64,000 nt of DNA, from NCBI GenBank assembly GCA_964017125.1, contig OZ024907.1, positions 24,304,476 to 24,368,475 on the forward strand, read 5' to 3'. Source of the stretch: Flabesymbios commensalis. Its lineage: Eukaryota > Annelida > Polychaeta > Terebellida > Flabelligeridae. Shown in pieces: positions 1-12,057 of the stretch (the first letter of the stretch is position 1; every line of letters begins with the position of its first letter). The translations under genes were made by a program, and so were the position numbers. Under the pieces are notes generated by a model. The model was not told where the DNA came from. It ran no database searches and saw only the letters and a program-made list of their open reading frames with translations.

Positions 1-150
1 TCCGCAGAGTCATTAAAATGTTATGGGTATTTTCCAGATCAATCGCTCTCAGTTCCCCTATGTATTACTGAAAAACGTTGATCTTGTTTCGGGTAAAACG
101 AGTAGGCCTACAGCAATCTGCGGCCCACACTTTTATGGTTTGGGCTAGTC
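1..150. repeat. Dispersed repeat, copy shared with 58093-58215
   Basis: Blocks such as AGTCATTAAAA, a following ATGG..ATTTT stretch, a run of TCGCTC, and TTTCGGGTAAA occur in the same order and orientation here and at 58093-58215. The two copies are clearly diverged. No ends or target duplication can be seen, and the left part may be cut by the window edge. The family is not recognised. Confidence 0.4.
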
Positions 151-167
151 CACGGCCATAGTCTGTC

Positions 168-696
168 CGACGGTGGAGGCTGGTCCAAAATGAAAGTTAG
201 ATTTTCAGGTAGGCTATTAGGCCTACTCCGTCAATTATCAAGCGATTTCCATGACATTATGATATTTAGTTCCCATATCGTCCACCCCGTTTAAAATTTT
301 CGTGTCTTTTCGGTATAATGTCATCACCGTTCTTATCTAGTCATTTGGCAACAATCCTGAGTGTTTCAAAAGTTTGACCATTTGACATGTAGGCCTAACA
401 CAATTCTGAGAATAAACAGGAATGAAGTCAATGGGTTTATAGAGGGGCATCATAATGATAAATTTAGGGAAGGCACTATACTGTATGTCAAATGGTTTAA
501 CTCTTGACCTACATTTTTTTACGAAATTTTCAGCATATATAGGCCCTATATAGGCCTATGCTGGAAATTTCGTCAAAAAAAATACATAATATATAGTAAA
601 AGACAAAACAAAATTTCATGAAAATCGCTTGAGAATTGATTGACTAATATAATCAGCGAAAAGCTAACTTTCATTTCAGACAATTCCCCACCGTTG
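168..696. mobile_element. Foldback (long inverted repeat) non-autonomous element
   Basis: The left end, from CGGTGGAGGCTGGTCCAAAA onward, reappears inverted at the right end, with AATGAAAGTTAG and CAAGCGATTT matching in both arms over roughly 100 bp. Inside, 516-585 is a second palindrome around TATAGGCCTATA. The inner block with TGTCAAATGGTTTAAC also occurs in the element at 40942-41359, so the two are probably related foldback transposons. No coding capacity is visible. Confidence 0.55.
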
Positions 697-741
697 AGAA
701 GACAAAAGTAGGCCTAATTAACTATCAAACACTAGATTTCA

Positions 742-810
742 CGCAATGTTTGCCAATGTTGTCCCTCTGCCTACGACATTGGTCCAACATTGAACCAACA
801 GTGGTGATAT
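742..810. repeat. CCCAG-type hairpin, partial copy
   Basis: This segment has the family's arrangement: CAATGTTG, a central CTACGACATTGG, and then CCAACATTGAACCAAC, in which the arms are mutually complementary. The outer CCCAGCAAACAC ends are missing. It is a decayed member of the family whose best copy is at 49258-49356. Confidence 0.5.
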
Positions 811-2090
811 TATTGTGTTTGATGGGTAGACCTTAGTTCAAGCTGGGGACTCTTGTCCTATACTCCAGTCGCGAAGCAGAGTGGATCAGCCTAATCTAGG
901 TAGGTCTACTCTAGGCCTACATCATAAACCAATTAAAATATGGTTAGCCTATGTGAGCAAAACACATAATTATGAGAAAAATAACAGCTGTGGACATAAA
1001 GAACCTATTTAATGGAGAATCACTCACATAGGCCTATACATATCTTCTGTTCGCTACTGTCCCTACTTCCTTAGATCTTCTGCCAGGAGGTAGATGATGT
1101 TCGGTATGTTGTGTGAGATGAGCGATTGACAAAGTTGGAAGGACCGAGCAGCCGGCTTCTGCCGCTAGCTATCCCAAATAAACAAACAATCAACTGATCA
1201 AGACAACATTACACCATTCTGACCTCAGAGATTATATCTCTGATACCACACCTCATTTCGCCGTATGCACGCATAGCGATTGACCAGATTTATCAGCCGT
1301 TAGTGAGCGTTACCACGTGATTTTATAACCATTCCTATAACCACGGAACTATTTTGGTGTTCACTTCAACTCATTACTTATCCTTTTTTCAATATTTAAT
1401 TTGATTTTAGAGTTTGTTACAGGTAAGGGCTATTTATTCTGTTTAGTAGTGGATAAATTGAACCAGCACAATTCGCATGTCATTCAGTAATTTATATTTG
1501 CCAGTGTTTTGAAGCCGATTGTAAATTCTGTCAGAAAAACGTAAACATGGACCTTCTAACAGCAGCGCGTAGGCAGAAAAAGTAATCCATTGAATGTTTT
1601 CTATTTCTATGTGAATATAAACTCATATGTGGCGGAGTAGTGGTGTTTTATATTTGCCATATATATTCAGGACACTCAAGCATGTTTATAAGCCTACAGC
1701 TGTTATATCAACAAAACTGCTCAAAAAGAGCAGTTTTTGTCGAAACATGGCGTGTGGTTACAGAGAGAGAGCGGGGTTGACCTGAGCGACATCTATGTGT
1801 GGAGAATGCATTACACCTGACCCTGACCTGAGGGAAGGGGAGGCCACAGGAAGGAAAGATCGGGTTAACTGGGGGTATTAAGCACCGACAGAACTACCAA
1901 AGAGCTGCAGAGAAGAGGGAGAGGGCCTGAACCAAGGGAGTGGACCCCAGTTATAAGGTAAGAGGGGGGAGTAAAGTAGATATAAAAATTAGAAGGTGGG
2001 AGGGGGTACGGGAGTGGGGAAATAGGTGGATGCTCGCTTCTCCAGGCCCATGGAGGCTTGGAGTCGCTGTAGCCCTGCGGAGCAGGTCAC
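811..2090. other. Non-coding sequence without recognised feature
   Basis: I see no conserved coding frame or repeat boundary here. A purine-rich stretch begins near 1800 and leads into the satellite. Splice-like words occur (TACAG followed by GTAAGG near 1420, and AAGGTAAGAGG near 1955), but no supporting protein reading accompanies them. Confidence 0.4.
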
Positions 2091-2504
2091 CACAGACAGC
2101 TGCGGAATTAGCTGGCAGCGGGTAGATAAGATTCTATTCTATTCTATTCTAGAAGGCTACAGGACGGAAGGCTAGGCTATCGGAAAGAAGGAAAGCTAGG
2201 CTACAGGAAGGAAGGCTAGGCTACAGGAAGGAATGTAGGCTAGGTTACAGGAAAGAAGGAAGGAAGGCTAGACTAGAGGACGGATGGAAGGCTAGGCTAC
2301 AGGAAGGAAGAAAGGCTAGGCTACATGAAGGAAAGAAGGCTACAGGAAGGGAGTAAGGCTACAGGAAGGAAGGCTATAGGAAGGAAGGCTATAGGAAGGA
2401 AGGCTATAGGAAGGAAGGAAAGATTGCTGAGCTGCAGGAAGGAAGTAAGGCCAGGCTACAGGAAGGAAGGAAGGCTATAGGAAGGAAGGAAGGCTAGGCT
2501 ACAG

Positions 2505-2730
2505 CAGGGATCGACACTATCTGATTTCAGGTAGTAGCCCAAGGCAAAGGGCCAATAACTACAGATAATTACTGGCCCTTAGCCTTATCGTTCTAATCCT
2601 TAGTGTACACAGTATCAAGGGGAATGTAATTTTTTCGTCACCCCCAGGGCCAGTATCTCAGATGATTTACTGGCCTTTAGTGATTTTTACTGGCCTCAGG
2701 CCAACGGGTCAGTGTTAGTGTCGATCCCTG
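2505..2730. mobile_element. 226-bp inverted-repeat element inside satellite unit 1
   Basis: The ends CAGGGATCGACACTA and TAGTGTCGATCCCTG are perfect 15-bp inverted repeats. Both sides are flanked by CTACAG, which is a 6-bp target duplication or simply the host satellite word. Subterminal GGGCCAGTA and TACTGGCC words recur, as in the larger element at 33930-35515. It has no coding potential and is a MITE of unassigned superfamily. Confidence 0.75.
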
Positions 2731-4234
2731 CTACAGGAAGGCTAGGCTACAGAAAGGCTAGGCTACAGGAAGAAAGGAAGGAGGGAAGGCTAGGCTACAG
2801 GAAGGAATGAAGGCTAGGCTACCAGAAGGAAGGCTAGGCTACAGGAAAGATGGGAAGCTAGGCTACGGGAAGGAAGGCTAGGCTACAGGAAGAATGGAAG
2901 GCTAGGCTACAGGAAGGAAGGAAGGAAGGAAGGCTAGGCCACAGGAATGTAGGATGGCTAGGCTACAGGAAGGAAGGAAGGAAGGCTAGGCTACAAGAAA
3001 GAAGGAAGGATATAGGAAGGAAGGAGGAATGAAGACTATAGGAAGGAAGTAAGGCTACACGAAGGAAGGCTATAGGAAGGAAGGTTACAGGGAGGAAAGC
3101 TACATGAAGGAAGGAAGGCTACAGAAAAGAAGGCTATATGAAGGAAGGGAGGCTACTGGAAGGAAGGCTATAGGTAGGAAGGGAGGCTACAGGAAGGAAG
3201 GCTATAGGAAGGAAATAAGGCTACGGGGAGGAAGGGTATAAGGAGGAAGGAAGGCTGCGGGAAGGAAGGCTATAAGAAAGAATGCTATAGAAAAGAAGGT
3301 ATGCTACAGGTAGGAAGGCTATACAGGAAGGAAGGAAGGCTACAGAAAGTAAGACTATAAGAAGGAAAGAAAGCTACACGAAGGAAGGCTACAGGAAGGA
3401 TATAGGAAGGATATAGGAAGGTAGGAAAGGAAAGGAAGGAAAGGAAGGCTACAGGAAACAAGGAAGGTTATAGAAAGGAAGGAAGGCTACAGGAAGGAAA
3501 GCTATTGGAAGAAGGCTATATAGGAAGGAAGGGAGGCTACAGGACGGAAGGCTATAGGAAGGAAGGCTACATGAAGAAAGGCTACAGGAAGGGAGGCTAC
3601 AGGAATGATAGGGATGAATATTAATGAGTTCCTCATGCACATATATAAAAGTGTGTGCATGAGTCTGGGTGTTGGGCCGTTAGGTTGCATGGGATGTCCC
3701 GATGATGGGACAGGAGGCAGATGCTGTCAGAAGGATTAGATTCCTTGTGAGGTAGGGATGAATACTAGTGGGTTTCACATGCACAGACAGCTGCGGAATT
3801 AGCTCGCAGCGGGTCGATAAGATTCTATTCTATTCTATTCTAGAAGGCTACAGGACGGAAGGCTAGGCTATCGGAAAGAAGGAAAGCTAGGCTACAGGAA
3901 GGAAGGCTAGGCTACAGGAAGGAATGTAGGCTAGGTTACAGGAAAGAAGGAAGGAAGGCTAGACTAAAGGACGGATGGAAGGCTAGGCTACAGGAAGGAA
4001 GGAAGGCTAGGCTACATGAAGGAAAGAAGGATATAGGAAGGAAGGCTACAGGAAGGGAGTAAGACTACAGGAAGGAAGGCTATAGGAAGGAAGGCTATAG
4101 GAAGGAAGGCTATAGGAAGGAAGGAAAGATTGCTGAGCTGCAGGAAGGAAGTAAGGCCAGGCTACAGTAAGGAAGGAAGTCTAGGCTACAGGAAGGAAGG
4201 ATGGCTATAGGAAGGAAGGAAGGCTAGGCTACAG

Positions 4235-4460
4235 CGGGGATCGACACTAACTGATTTCAGGTAGTAGCCCAAGGCAAAGGGCCGGTAACTTCAGATAATT
4301 ACTGGCCCTTAGCCTTATCGTTCTAATCCTTAGTGTACACAGTATCAAGGGGAATGTAATTTTTTCGTCACCCCCAGGGCCAGTATCTCAGATGATTTAC
4401 TGGCCTTTAGTGATTTTTACTGGCCTCAGGCCAACGGGTCAGTGTTAGTGTCGATCCCTG
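4235..4460. mobile_element. 226-bp inverted-repeat element inside satellite unit 2
   Basis: It has the same length and position in the unit as the copy at 2505. The left end reads CGGGGATCGACACTAACTG, a variant shared with unit 3 but not with unit 1. The element therefore rode along with the satellite amplification rather than inserting three times. Confidence 0.75.
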
Positions 4461-5967
4461 CTACAGGAAGGCTAGGCTACAGAAAGGCTAGGCTACAGGA
4501 AGAAAGGAAGGAGGGAAGGCTAGGCTACAGGAAGGAATGAAGGCTAGGCTACCGGAAGGAAGGCTAGGCTACAGGAAAGATGGGAAGCTAGGCTACGGGA
4601 AGGAAGGCTAGGCTACAGGAAGAATGGAAGGCTAGGCTACAGGAAGGAAGAAAGGAAGGAAGGCTAGGCCACAGGAATGTAGGATGGCTAGGCTACAGGA
4701 AGGAAGGAAGGAAGGCTAGGCTACAAGAAAGAAGGAAGGATATAGGAAGGAAGGAGGAATGAAGACTATAGGAAGGAAGTAAGGCTACACGAAGGAAGGC
4801 TATAGGAAGGAAGGTTACAGGGAGGAAAGCTACATGAAGGAAGGAAGGCTACAGAAAAGAAGGCTATATGAAGGAAGGGAGGCTACTGGAAGGAAGGCTA
4901 TAGGTAGGAATGGAGGCTACAGGAAGGAAGGCTATAGGAAGGAAATAAGGCTACGGGGAGGAAGGGTATAGGGAGGAAGGAAGGCTGCGGGAAGGAAGGC
5001 TATAAGAAAGAATGCTATAGAAAAGAAGGAAGGCTGCGGGAAGGAAGGCTATACAGGAAGGAAGGAAGGCTACAGAAAGTAAGACTATAAGAAGGAAAGA
5101 AAGCTACATGAAGGAAGGCTACAGGAAGGATATAGGAAGGTAGGAAAGGAAGGAAAGGAAGGCTACAGGAAACAAGGAAGGTTATAGAAAGGAAGGAAGG
5201 CTACAGGAAGGAAGGCTATTGGAAGAAGGCTATATAGGAAGGAAGGAAGGCTATAGGAAGGAAGGGAGGCTACAGGACGGAAGGCTATAGGAAGGAAGGC
5301 TACATGAAGAAAGGCTACAGGAAGGGAGGCTACAGGAATGATAGGGATGAATATTAATGAGTTCCTCATGCACATATATAAAAGTGTGTGCATGAGTCTG
5401 GGTGTTGGGCCGTTAGGTTGCATGGGATGTCCGGATGATGGGACAGGAGGCAGATGCTGTCAGAAGGATTAGATTCCTTGTGAGGTAGGGATGAATACTA
5501 GTGGGTTTCACATGCACAGACAGCTGCGGAATTAGCTCGCAGCGGGTCGATAAGATTCTATTCTATTCTATTCTAGAAGGCTACAGGACGGAAGGCTAGG
5601 CTATCGGAAAGAAGAAAAGCTAGGCTACAGGAAGGAAGGCTAGGCTACAGGAAGGAATGTAGGCTAGGTTACAGGAAAGAAGGAAGGAAGGCTAGACTAG
5701 AGGACGGATGGAAGGCTAGGCTACAGGAAGGAAGGAAGGCTAGGCTACATGAAGGAAAGAAGGATATAGGAAGGAAGGCTACAGGAAGGGAGTAAGACTA
5801 CAGGAAGGAAGGCTATAGGAAGGAAGGCTATAGGAAGGAAGGCTATAGGAAGGAAGGAAAGATTGCTGAGCTGCAGGAAGGAAGTAAGGCCAGGCTACAG
5901 TAAGGAAGGAAGTCTAGGCTACAGGAAGGAAGGATGGCTATAGGAAGGAAGGATGGCTAGGCTACAG

Positions 5968-6193
5968 CGGGGATCGACACTAACTGATTTCAGGTAGTAG
6001 CCCAAGGCAAAGGGCCGGTAACTTCAGATAATTACTGGCCCTTAGCCTTATCGTTCTAATCCTTAGTGTACACAGTATCAAGGGGAATGTAATTTTTTCG
6101 TCACTCCCAGGGCCAGTATCTCAGATGATTTACTGGCTTTTAGTGATTTTTACTGGCCTCGGGCCAACGGGTCAGTGTTAGTGTCGATCCCTG
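5968..6193. mobile_element. 226-bp inverted-repeat element inside satellite unit 3
   Basis: This is the third captured copy, again 226 bp, with the CGGGGATCG left-end variant. A few private substitutions (for example a CACTCCCAGGG variant inside) show independent drift after duplication. Confidence 0.75.
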
Positions 6194-7214
6194 GTACAGG
6201 AAGGCTAGGCTACAGAAAGGCTAGGCTACAGGAAGGAGGGAAGGCTAGGCTACAGGAAGGAATGAAGGCTAGGCTACCGGAAGAAAGGCTAGGCTACAGG
6301 AAAGATGGGAAGCTAGGCTACGGGAAGGAAGGCTAGGCTACAGGAAGAATGGAAGGCTAGGCTACAGGAAGGAAGGAAGGAAGGCTAGGCCACAGGAATG
6401 TAGGATGGATAGGCTACAGGAAGGAAGGAAGGAAGGCTAGGCTACAAGAAAGAAGGAAGGATATAGGAAGGAAGGAGGAATGAAGACTATAGGAAGGAAG
6501 TAAGGCTACACGAAGGAAGGCTATAGGAAGGAAGGTTACAGGGAGGAAAGCTACATGAAGGAAGGAAGGCTACAGAAAAGAAGGCTATATGAAGGAAGGG
6601 AGGCTACTGGAAGGAAGGCTATAGGTAGGAAGGGAGGCTACAGGAAGGAAGGCTATAGGAAGGAAATAAGGCTACGGGGAGGAAGGGTATAGGGAGGAAG
6701 GAAGGCTGCGGGAAGGAAGGCTATAAGAAAGAATGCTATAGAAAAGAAGGTATGCTACAGGTAGGAAGGCTATACAGGAAGGAAGGAAGGCTACAGAAAG
6801 TAAGAATATAAGAAGGAAAGAAAGCTACATGAAGGAAGGCTACAGGAAGGATATAGGAAGGTAGGAAAGGAAAGGAAGGAAAGGAAGGCTACAGAAAAGA
6901 AGGAAGGTTATAGAAAGGAAGGAAGGCTACAGGAAGGAAGGCTATTGGAAGAAGGCTATATAGGAAGGAAGGAAGGCTATAGGAAGGAAGGGAGGCTACA
7001 GGACGGAAGGCTATAGGAAGGAAGGCTACATGAAGAAAGGCTACAGGAAGGGAGGCTACAGGAATGATAGGGATGAATATTAATGAGTTCCTCATGCACA
7101 TATATAAAAGTGTGTGCATGAGTCTGGGTGTTGGGCCGTTAGGTTGCATGGGATGTCCGGATGATGGGACAGGAGGCAGATGCTGTCAGAAGGATTAGAT
7201 TCCTTGTGAGGTAG

Positions 7215-8260
7215 GGATAAATACTAGTGGGTTTCACATGCACATATATAAGAGTGTGTGCATGAGACTGGGGGTTGGGACGATAGGTTGCATGGGATGT
7301 CCGGATGATGGGACAGGAGGAAGATGTGGGCAGTGTGAATTCATATGGATGAATACGCTGCTGTCAGAAGTCTTAGATTCCTTGTGAGGCAGGGATGAAT
7401 ACTAGTGGGTTCCTCATGTATGTATATAAGAGTATGCGCATGAGATTGGGGGTTGGGACGTTAGGTTGCATGGGATGTCCGGATGATGGGACTGGAGGAA
7501 GATGTGGGCAGTGTGAATTCATATAGATGAATACGCTGCTGCCAGAGGTTTGATTGTTGGTAATGTTAAATCATATGGATGAATACGCTGCTGTCAGAGG
7601 TTAAATTGTGGGCAGTGTGAATTCATATGAATGAATACGCTGCTGTCAGAGGTTTGATTGTTGGCAATGTGAAATCTTATGGATGAATATGCTGCTGTCA
7701 GAGGTTAGAGTGTGGGCAGTGTGAAGTCATGGATGAATACGCTGCTGTCAGAAATCTTAAATTCCTTGTGAGGTAGGGATGAATACTAGTGGGTTTCTCA
7801 TGCCCATATATAAGAGAGTGTGTATGAGAGTGGGGGTTGGAACGTTAGGTTGCATGGGATGTCTGGATGATGGGACAGGAGGAAGATGTGGGCAGTGTGA
7901 ATTCATATGGATGAATACGCTGCTGTCAGAAGTCTTAGATTTCTTGTGAGGTAGGGATGAATGCTAGTGGGTCCTCATGCACATATATAAGAGGACATGT
8001 GTGCATGAGATTGGGGGTTGGGACGTTAGGTTGCATGGGATGTTCGGATGATGGGACAGGAGGAAGATGTGGGCAGTGTGAATTCATACAAATGGATACG
8101 CTGCTGTCAGAGGTTAGATTGTGGGCAGTGTGAATTCATTTGCCAAGGATGAATACGCTGCTGTCAGAGGTTAGATTGTGGGCAGTGTGAACTCGTGTGG
8201 ATGAATACGTTGTTGTCAGACACGTGTCTTAGATTCTGTGTGAGGGTAGGGATGGATCTA
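7215..8260. repeat. Second tandem array adjoining the satellite
   Basis: Blocks containing GATGAATACGCTGCTGTCAG, GTGGGCAGTGTGAATTCAT, GGTTGCATGGGATGT and CATATATAAGAG recur in order about every 200 bp. Between them the shorter AATACGCTGCTGTCAGAGGTT words form a subarray of about 55 bp. The sequence is an expanded, diverged form of the tail of the 1.7-kb units, so both arrays share an origin. A short G run lies near 8360, just past the array. Confidence 0.8.
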
Positions 8261-8665
8261 CTAAATACCATTACAAATTTTGTTGCTAATGTCATTGACA
8301 GGGTTAGGCAAGCAGTGTTTCTCCTCATGTGTAGGCTTGCACATGAGGTTTTGGAGGCTCGGGGGGGGGGATGGTTTTATGGGGGTTATAAACTATATAT
8401 TTTAATCTAAAATGAGTAATTAAACTACTGATAGGCATGGAGCGGCTGAGTTATGGGTCGCATCGCGCCGCCACAGCTGAAAGTCAATTGGATCCTGATG
8501 GTAGGCTATGGCTGGTTGTACGATGCACTGCCAAAGCAGGCCGTATGGCGTCCACGGCTTGCAGTAGACAGCTACTGTCTAGCTGACTGATTTATTCATT
8601 CATTCATTCAACAAATAAACAAACAAACGTGTTGACCTGTTGAAGACTATTTTTCAGCCTGCAAC
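8261..8665 (+). promoter_or_regulatory. COX17 upstream region (5' flank and probable leader)
   Basis: About 400 bp separate the array from the COX17 start codon. It holds a CpG-containing stretch (CGCATCGCGCCGCC near 8460) and an ATTC/CAAA simple repeat near 8600. A TATTTTTCAG just before the start codon could be a 5'-leader splice acceptor. No clear TATA box stands out, and the transcription start cannot be placed by eye. Confidence 0.35.
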
Positions 8666-8751
8666 ATGTCAGATGAAAAAACTAAACCAGAACAGAAGAA
8701 ACTTAAACCTTGCTGTGCTTGTCCAGAAACGAAAAAACCGCGAGACGAATG
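8666..8751 (+). CDS. COX17: COX17 coding exon 1
   Basis: Encodes residues 1-28 plus two bases of the Cys29 codon. It holds the lysine-rich N-terminus, the CC copper site and the first cysteine of the first CX9C motif. The exon ends GAC GAA TG before the donor GTATGC. Reading through the donor gives an unrelated sequence, which is why the splice is placed here. Confidence 0.95.
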
Positions 8752-11700
8752 GTATGCTACTGCAGGAGAATATATTTTTACTTTTCCACCGCCAGACTTT
8801 GAGCGATAATGAGGTCATTCGCTATTTAATGTGAGCGATAATATGTGAAAACTGAATTGAGAAGGGCACAAGGTCTCACGTAACTGATAATAACTTGGGA
8901 CATTATCACTGGAGTTTGACCTTCCAGTTTACATGGTTATTAGTGGCTATTCGTATGGTGGCGTTATAAGCCTATCTTTATACTTTAATCTTTATTTGAA
9001 CTTCACAGTCCTCCTCAAATCAATGAAGTATCACTATCACTTGCGCACTGACGCTGTATGTCATGATGTAGAAGTAATGACAGTTAATAGCTGAATGATG
9101 AATCAGTGAATGGGAGGGGTGGGAGGGAGCATGTCATGATTTTGTAAATGAAGCTGTCCATACTAGACTACTATAGTATAGGCATAGCTAGGCTACACAG
9201 CAATAAAAAACAGTTTCTAAAAATGACTTAGAATTAATTTCTACTGGAAAGCCCTTTGAAAAACTGTTGGTTGAAGTAAGCCTCAGTTGATAGCATAAGC
9301 GGTTGCCAGGATATCATCATTTACCATAGGAATTAGGCCTCTATGTGACTCGGTCGATGTCTACCCGCAGCCTATTCATTCATGTATGCGGAAAGTGTGA
9401 CGTTTTCCCATTGAAAAAAAATGCTAAAATAATACTTTTGACATGCAAACATAATTTTTCCAAGGCTCCGCAATGGTGATATTGAATTTGACCTTGGTAT
9501 TGACTTAACCCTGACCTTTGTCAAGGACACAGAAATTGTCTTTCTTTCATATCGATGTTCATCCCTTGATTCAGTTGAAAACATAGAAAAACCTTATAAG
9601 ATTACTGGTCAGAACATGTAATAATTACTATACAGACCTATTTACAGCTGTATTACAATTTGGCATTGAAGGTCAAATGAAGGTCAACAATTGTATAGGC
9701 TGAGTCATATAATAGTGATAACTTTGCAACCACGGTTTCAGAAATATCACCATATTTACCTGTGTAGAAATTTGAATGAAAACCTAATAAACTTCAACAA
9801 GGTCGCCTTGCCGAAAAACGTAGGTGAAAGATGCAAAACATCATGTGAATGAAAGCGGGTGGTTTCTTTAATCATTTGCTGAAAAAAATAAACAAGTTTT
9901 TGGTTAGTTTCCCAATTGTTTATGGGAGCTGTCATTTTGAAATTACATGTAATAATATTTCAAAACTACAGCTCTCACTTCACCATTGGCATTATCCTGA
10001 AACAAGAATTATATTAGGCCTACATGCCAAATTGTCTAACTTCGATAATCCAGTAAACAACAAAATTCCACCAAATTTTCAGGTATGTTGGGGAAAGACG
10101 AAAAAAAGATCCCAGAAAAACTTTGTTCAAAGATTTTAAATAGCTACAGAGCAAATTAAAAAAGGCTACTCCTAGGATCTGGTGAAACAGTCCTATTAGT
10201 AACTGTATTAGAACTATATCTGTAGGCCTATATAGAGACATATTTTTTCTTTGATTTATTCAGCAAACCATATATGAAACATAGCATAGGCCTACAGGGT
10301 CATTATAATTAAAAAGAATTTCAAAACAGACACCCAAAACATCATGAAAATCAAATCATACCACAAAGGATTTAACCATGAACATTAGTAATCCAAGCTG
10401 GAGATAGCAATCACAGTGTAATGATTCAAATTCATTGATGGTACTTATCATCCAATTTTCGCACATGATGTTAATTAAATACTAGTATTAGGCTAGTCAC
10501 CAGTGATATAACACACCCGTTTGGAAGTTTCCTGGTGAGGTGTACTTATTAACACAAAGGTCCCCATGACGGCGGCCCAAGATGGAGACAGTAAAGTAGG
10601 AGAGAACCTCAGAAGAAACTCTGATGTAGAGGCTTAGTCTACTGCCTACTAAAAGTGCTGGCAAAATGAACATTCACGAACGATCTGAACAGGAAAAGAT
10701 TTGTTTGAAGATTATTGATTACTGTATATCACGCGTATAGTGTGACGCCATGTATAATACGAGTTAAGATTTAAGGCCTTGGCAGACCTGAAAAACGCCT
10801 GCCCCTCTGTATAATACGACCTCAAATTTTGGATGTCAGCAGCGGCTCGGGACATCTAAATGTGAGGCATGGATATTATCTTATTCTACTAATCTGCTAA
10901 TAACGCCGTGATCCGGCAGAGTGGATGTCATCGTGACTGTCTCGTGCCCCAATGGGCAGACATTCTGAGGCCTGCACAGGCTACATATACATACAGATTT
11001 TAAAATATTTATATTTCGCTAACAAATTTATATTTTTTTAATTTATTTATTACAAAGACCATATTTTAATATCGTCATGCTCAAATAAGAACATTCCAAG
11101 ATGAAATGTGATTGTAAAACATTTACAGACTAGCCGCATCGTCTAGACATAAGAGAGTGTTGGCTGTATAAGATATCAGGGTGTAATAACACAGCCGCAC
11201 TCCGTGAACTAAAGCAAACAGATACCACCATTTGGTCAATATCGTATCAGCAGCGGCAACAGCGGTAGGTGTAATGTTATTCCAGCAATATGGACATTCT
11301 AAGGCCTACACGTATATAAGTTGGGAGTTACCAGGTTACATATAGTTACATTATAACAAATCACGTATAATGTTTAGCCACTGCCTACGGTTATTTTTGT
11401 CAAATCCCTTAGTTTTTAAAATTAAAAAAGATATATAGATATCATGAAGTTCCTACAATGGCAGAAAAAATGCCAGTGGAAACACACAGTCACTAGTTGT
11501 CGTGATCTTGGTGTGTTTAGGGTAGGGTGGAGTAAGTTTCACTCAGGGCAAAAGAAACAAATCATGCAGCTTCACACCTCTTTTTTATTTTTTATGTATA
11601 CATATGTGACCTAATCTGGCAAAATGAGTCATAAGTCCCTGATTTAAATATTGGAGGTATAAACAGATCTGGAATCTTCACACAATTACCTTTAAAATAG

Positions 11701-12057
11701 TATATCATACAAAAATATAACTCCATAAAGTGAAATGTAAAGTCTGAAATTGTGTGATTTTGATAAAATGACCTTTGACATTATAGGCTAGTTACAAAAT
11801 TGAACGGAATGTTGTGATCTGTCATTTATTTTAGACATTAACTATTAGTCTTTCTGGATTCTTTTTTGGTGGATTTGTCTCTTTTTTATGAAATTACATA
11901 AAAAGAAGCCAAGACAGGATATTTAGTGCATGCTGGTGCTTAGATGAAAACAGTACTATTTTTTTGTTGTAGTATCATGGAAAAAGGAGAGGAGAACTGT
12001 GGAGAACTAATTGAAGCACATAAAGAATGTATGAGAAAACTAGGATTCAAAATATGA
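8666..12057 (+). CDS. COX17: Cytochrome c oxidase copper chaperone COX17 (two coding exons)
   Basis: The product is a small intermembrane-space chaperone that passes Cu(I) to SCO1/SCO2 and COX11 for cytochrome c oxidase assembly. The coding sequence is join(8666..8751, 11973..12057), 56 residues including the initiator; human COX17 has 63. Residues 14-19 read KPCCAC, with the copper ligands Cys16 and Cys17. The two CX9C motifs are Cys19-Cys29 and Cys38-Cys48, and the C-terminus reads KLGFKI, almost as in vertebrates. The intron splits the Cys29 codon (TG|T) between donor GTATGC and acceptor TTGTTGTAG. The start is supported by an in-frame TGA at 8633-8635 with no ATG between. All catalytic and structural cysteines are present, so the gene looks functional. 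Confidence 0.97.
8752..11972 (+). other. COX17 intron, 3.2 kb
   Basis: AT-rich sequence. I see no exon that would fit the COX17 frame. Around 10740-10810 there are two TATAATACGA words, and 11340-11400 has TATAGTTACATTATA, neither of which forms a recognisable element. Open frames here (for example 9849-10139) have no family resemblance. Confidence 0.85.
11973..12057 (+). CDS. COX17: COX17 coding exon 2 (terminal)
   Basis: Supplies the last base of the Cys29 codon, then residues 30-56 and TGA at 12055-12057. It contains [17 protein letters not shown], the second helix of the coiled-coil-helix-coiled-coil-helix fold. The acceptor follows a T-rich tract at 11958-11972. Confidence 0.95.

Larger units (their letters stand above)
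2091..7230. repeat. Higher-order minisatellite, three units of about 1.7 kb
   Basis: The basic word is GGAAGGAAGGCTAGGCTACA and its variants (GGCTATAGGAAGG), repeated imperfectly. Larger units begin with CACAGACAGCTGCGG at 2091, 3782 and 5515, which gives periods of 1691 and 1733 bp. Each unit then runs through a short TTCTA ladder, the small-word array, an embedded 226-bp inverted-repeat element, more array, and a unique-looking tail that carries CACATATATAAAAG. Neighbouring units are nearly identical, so the amplification is recent or homogenised. Apparent reading frames on the minus strand in the tails are translations of the repeat, not genes. Confidence 0.92.

Noticed and set aside
3449-7149. 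Repeated minus-strand open frames beginning MQPNGPTPRLMHTLLYMCMR, once per satellite unit
   Set aside because: They are translations of the satellite tail and of CTTCC-type repeats (SLPS/AFLP runs). Recurrence comes from unit duplication, and there is no promoter, domain or splice evidence.
8640-8834. A 64-codon plus-strand frame starting [10 protein letters not shown]
   Set aside because: It is an out-of-frame shadow of COX17 exon 1; the correct frame starts at 8666 and splices at 8751.
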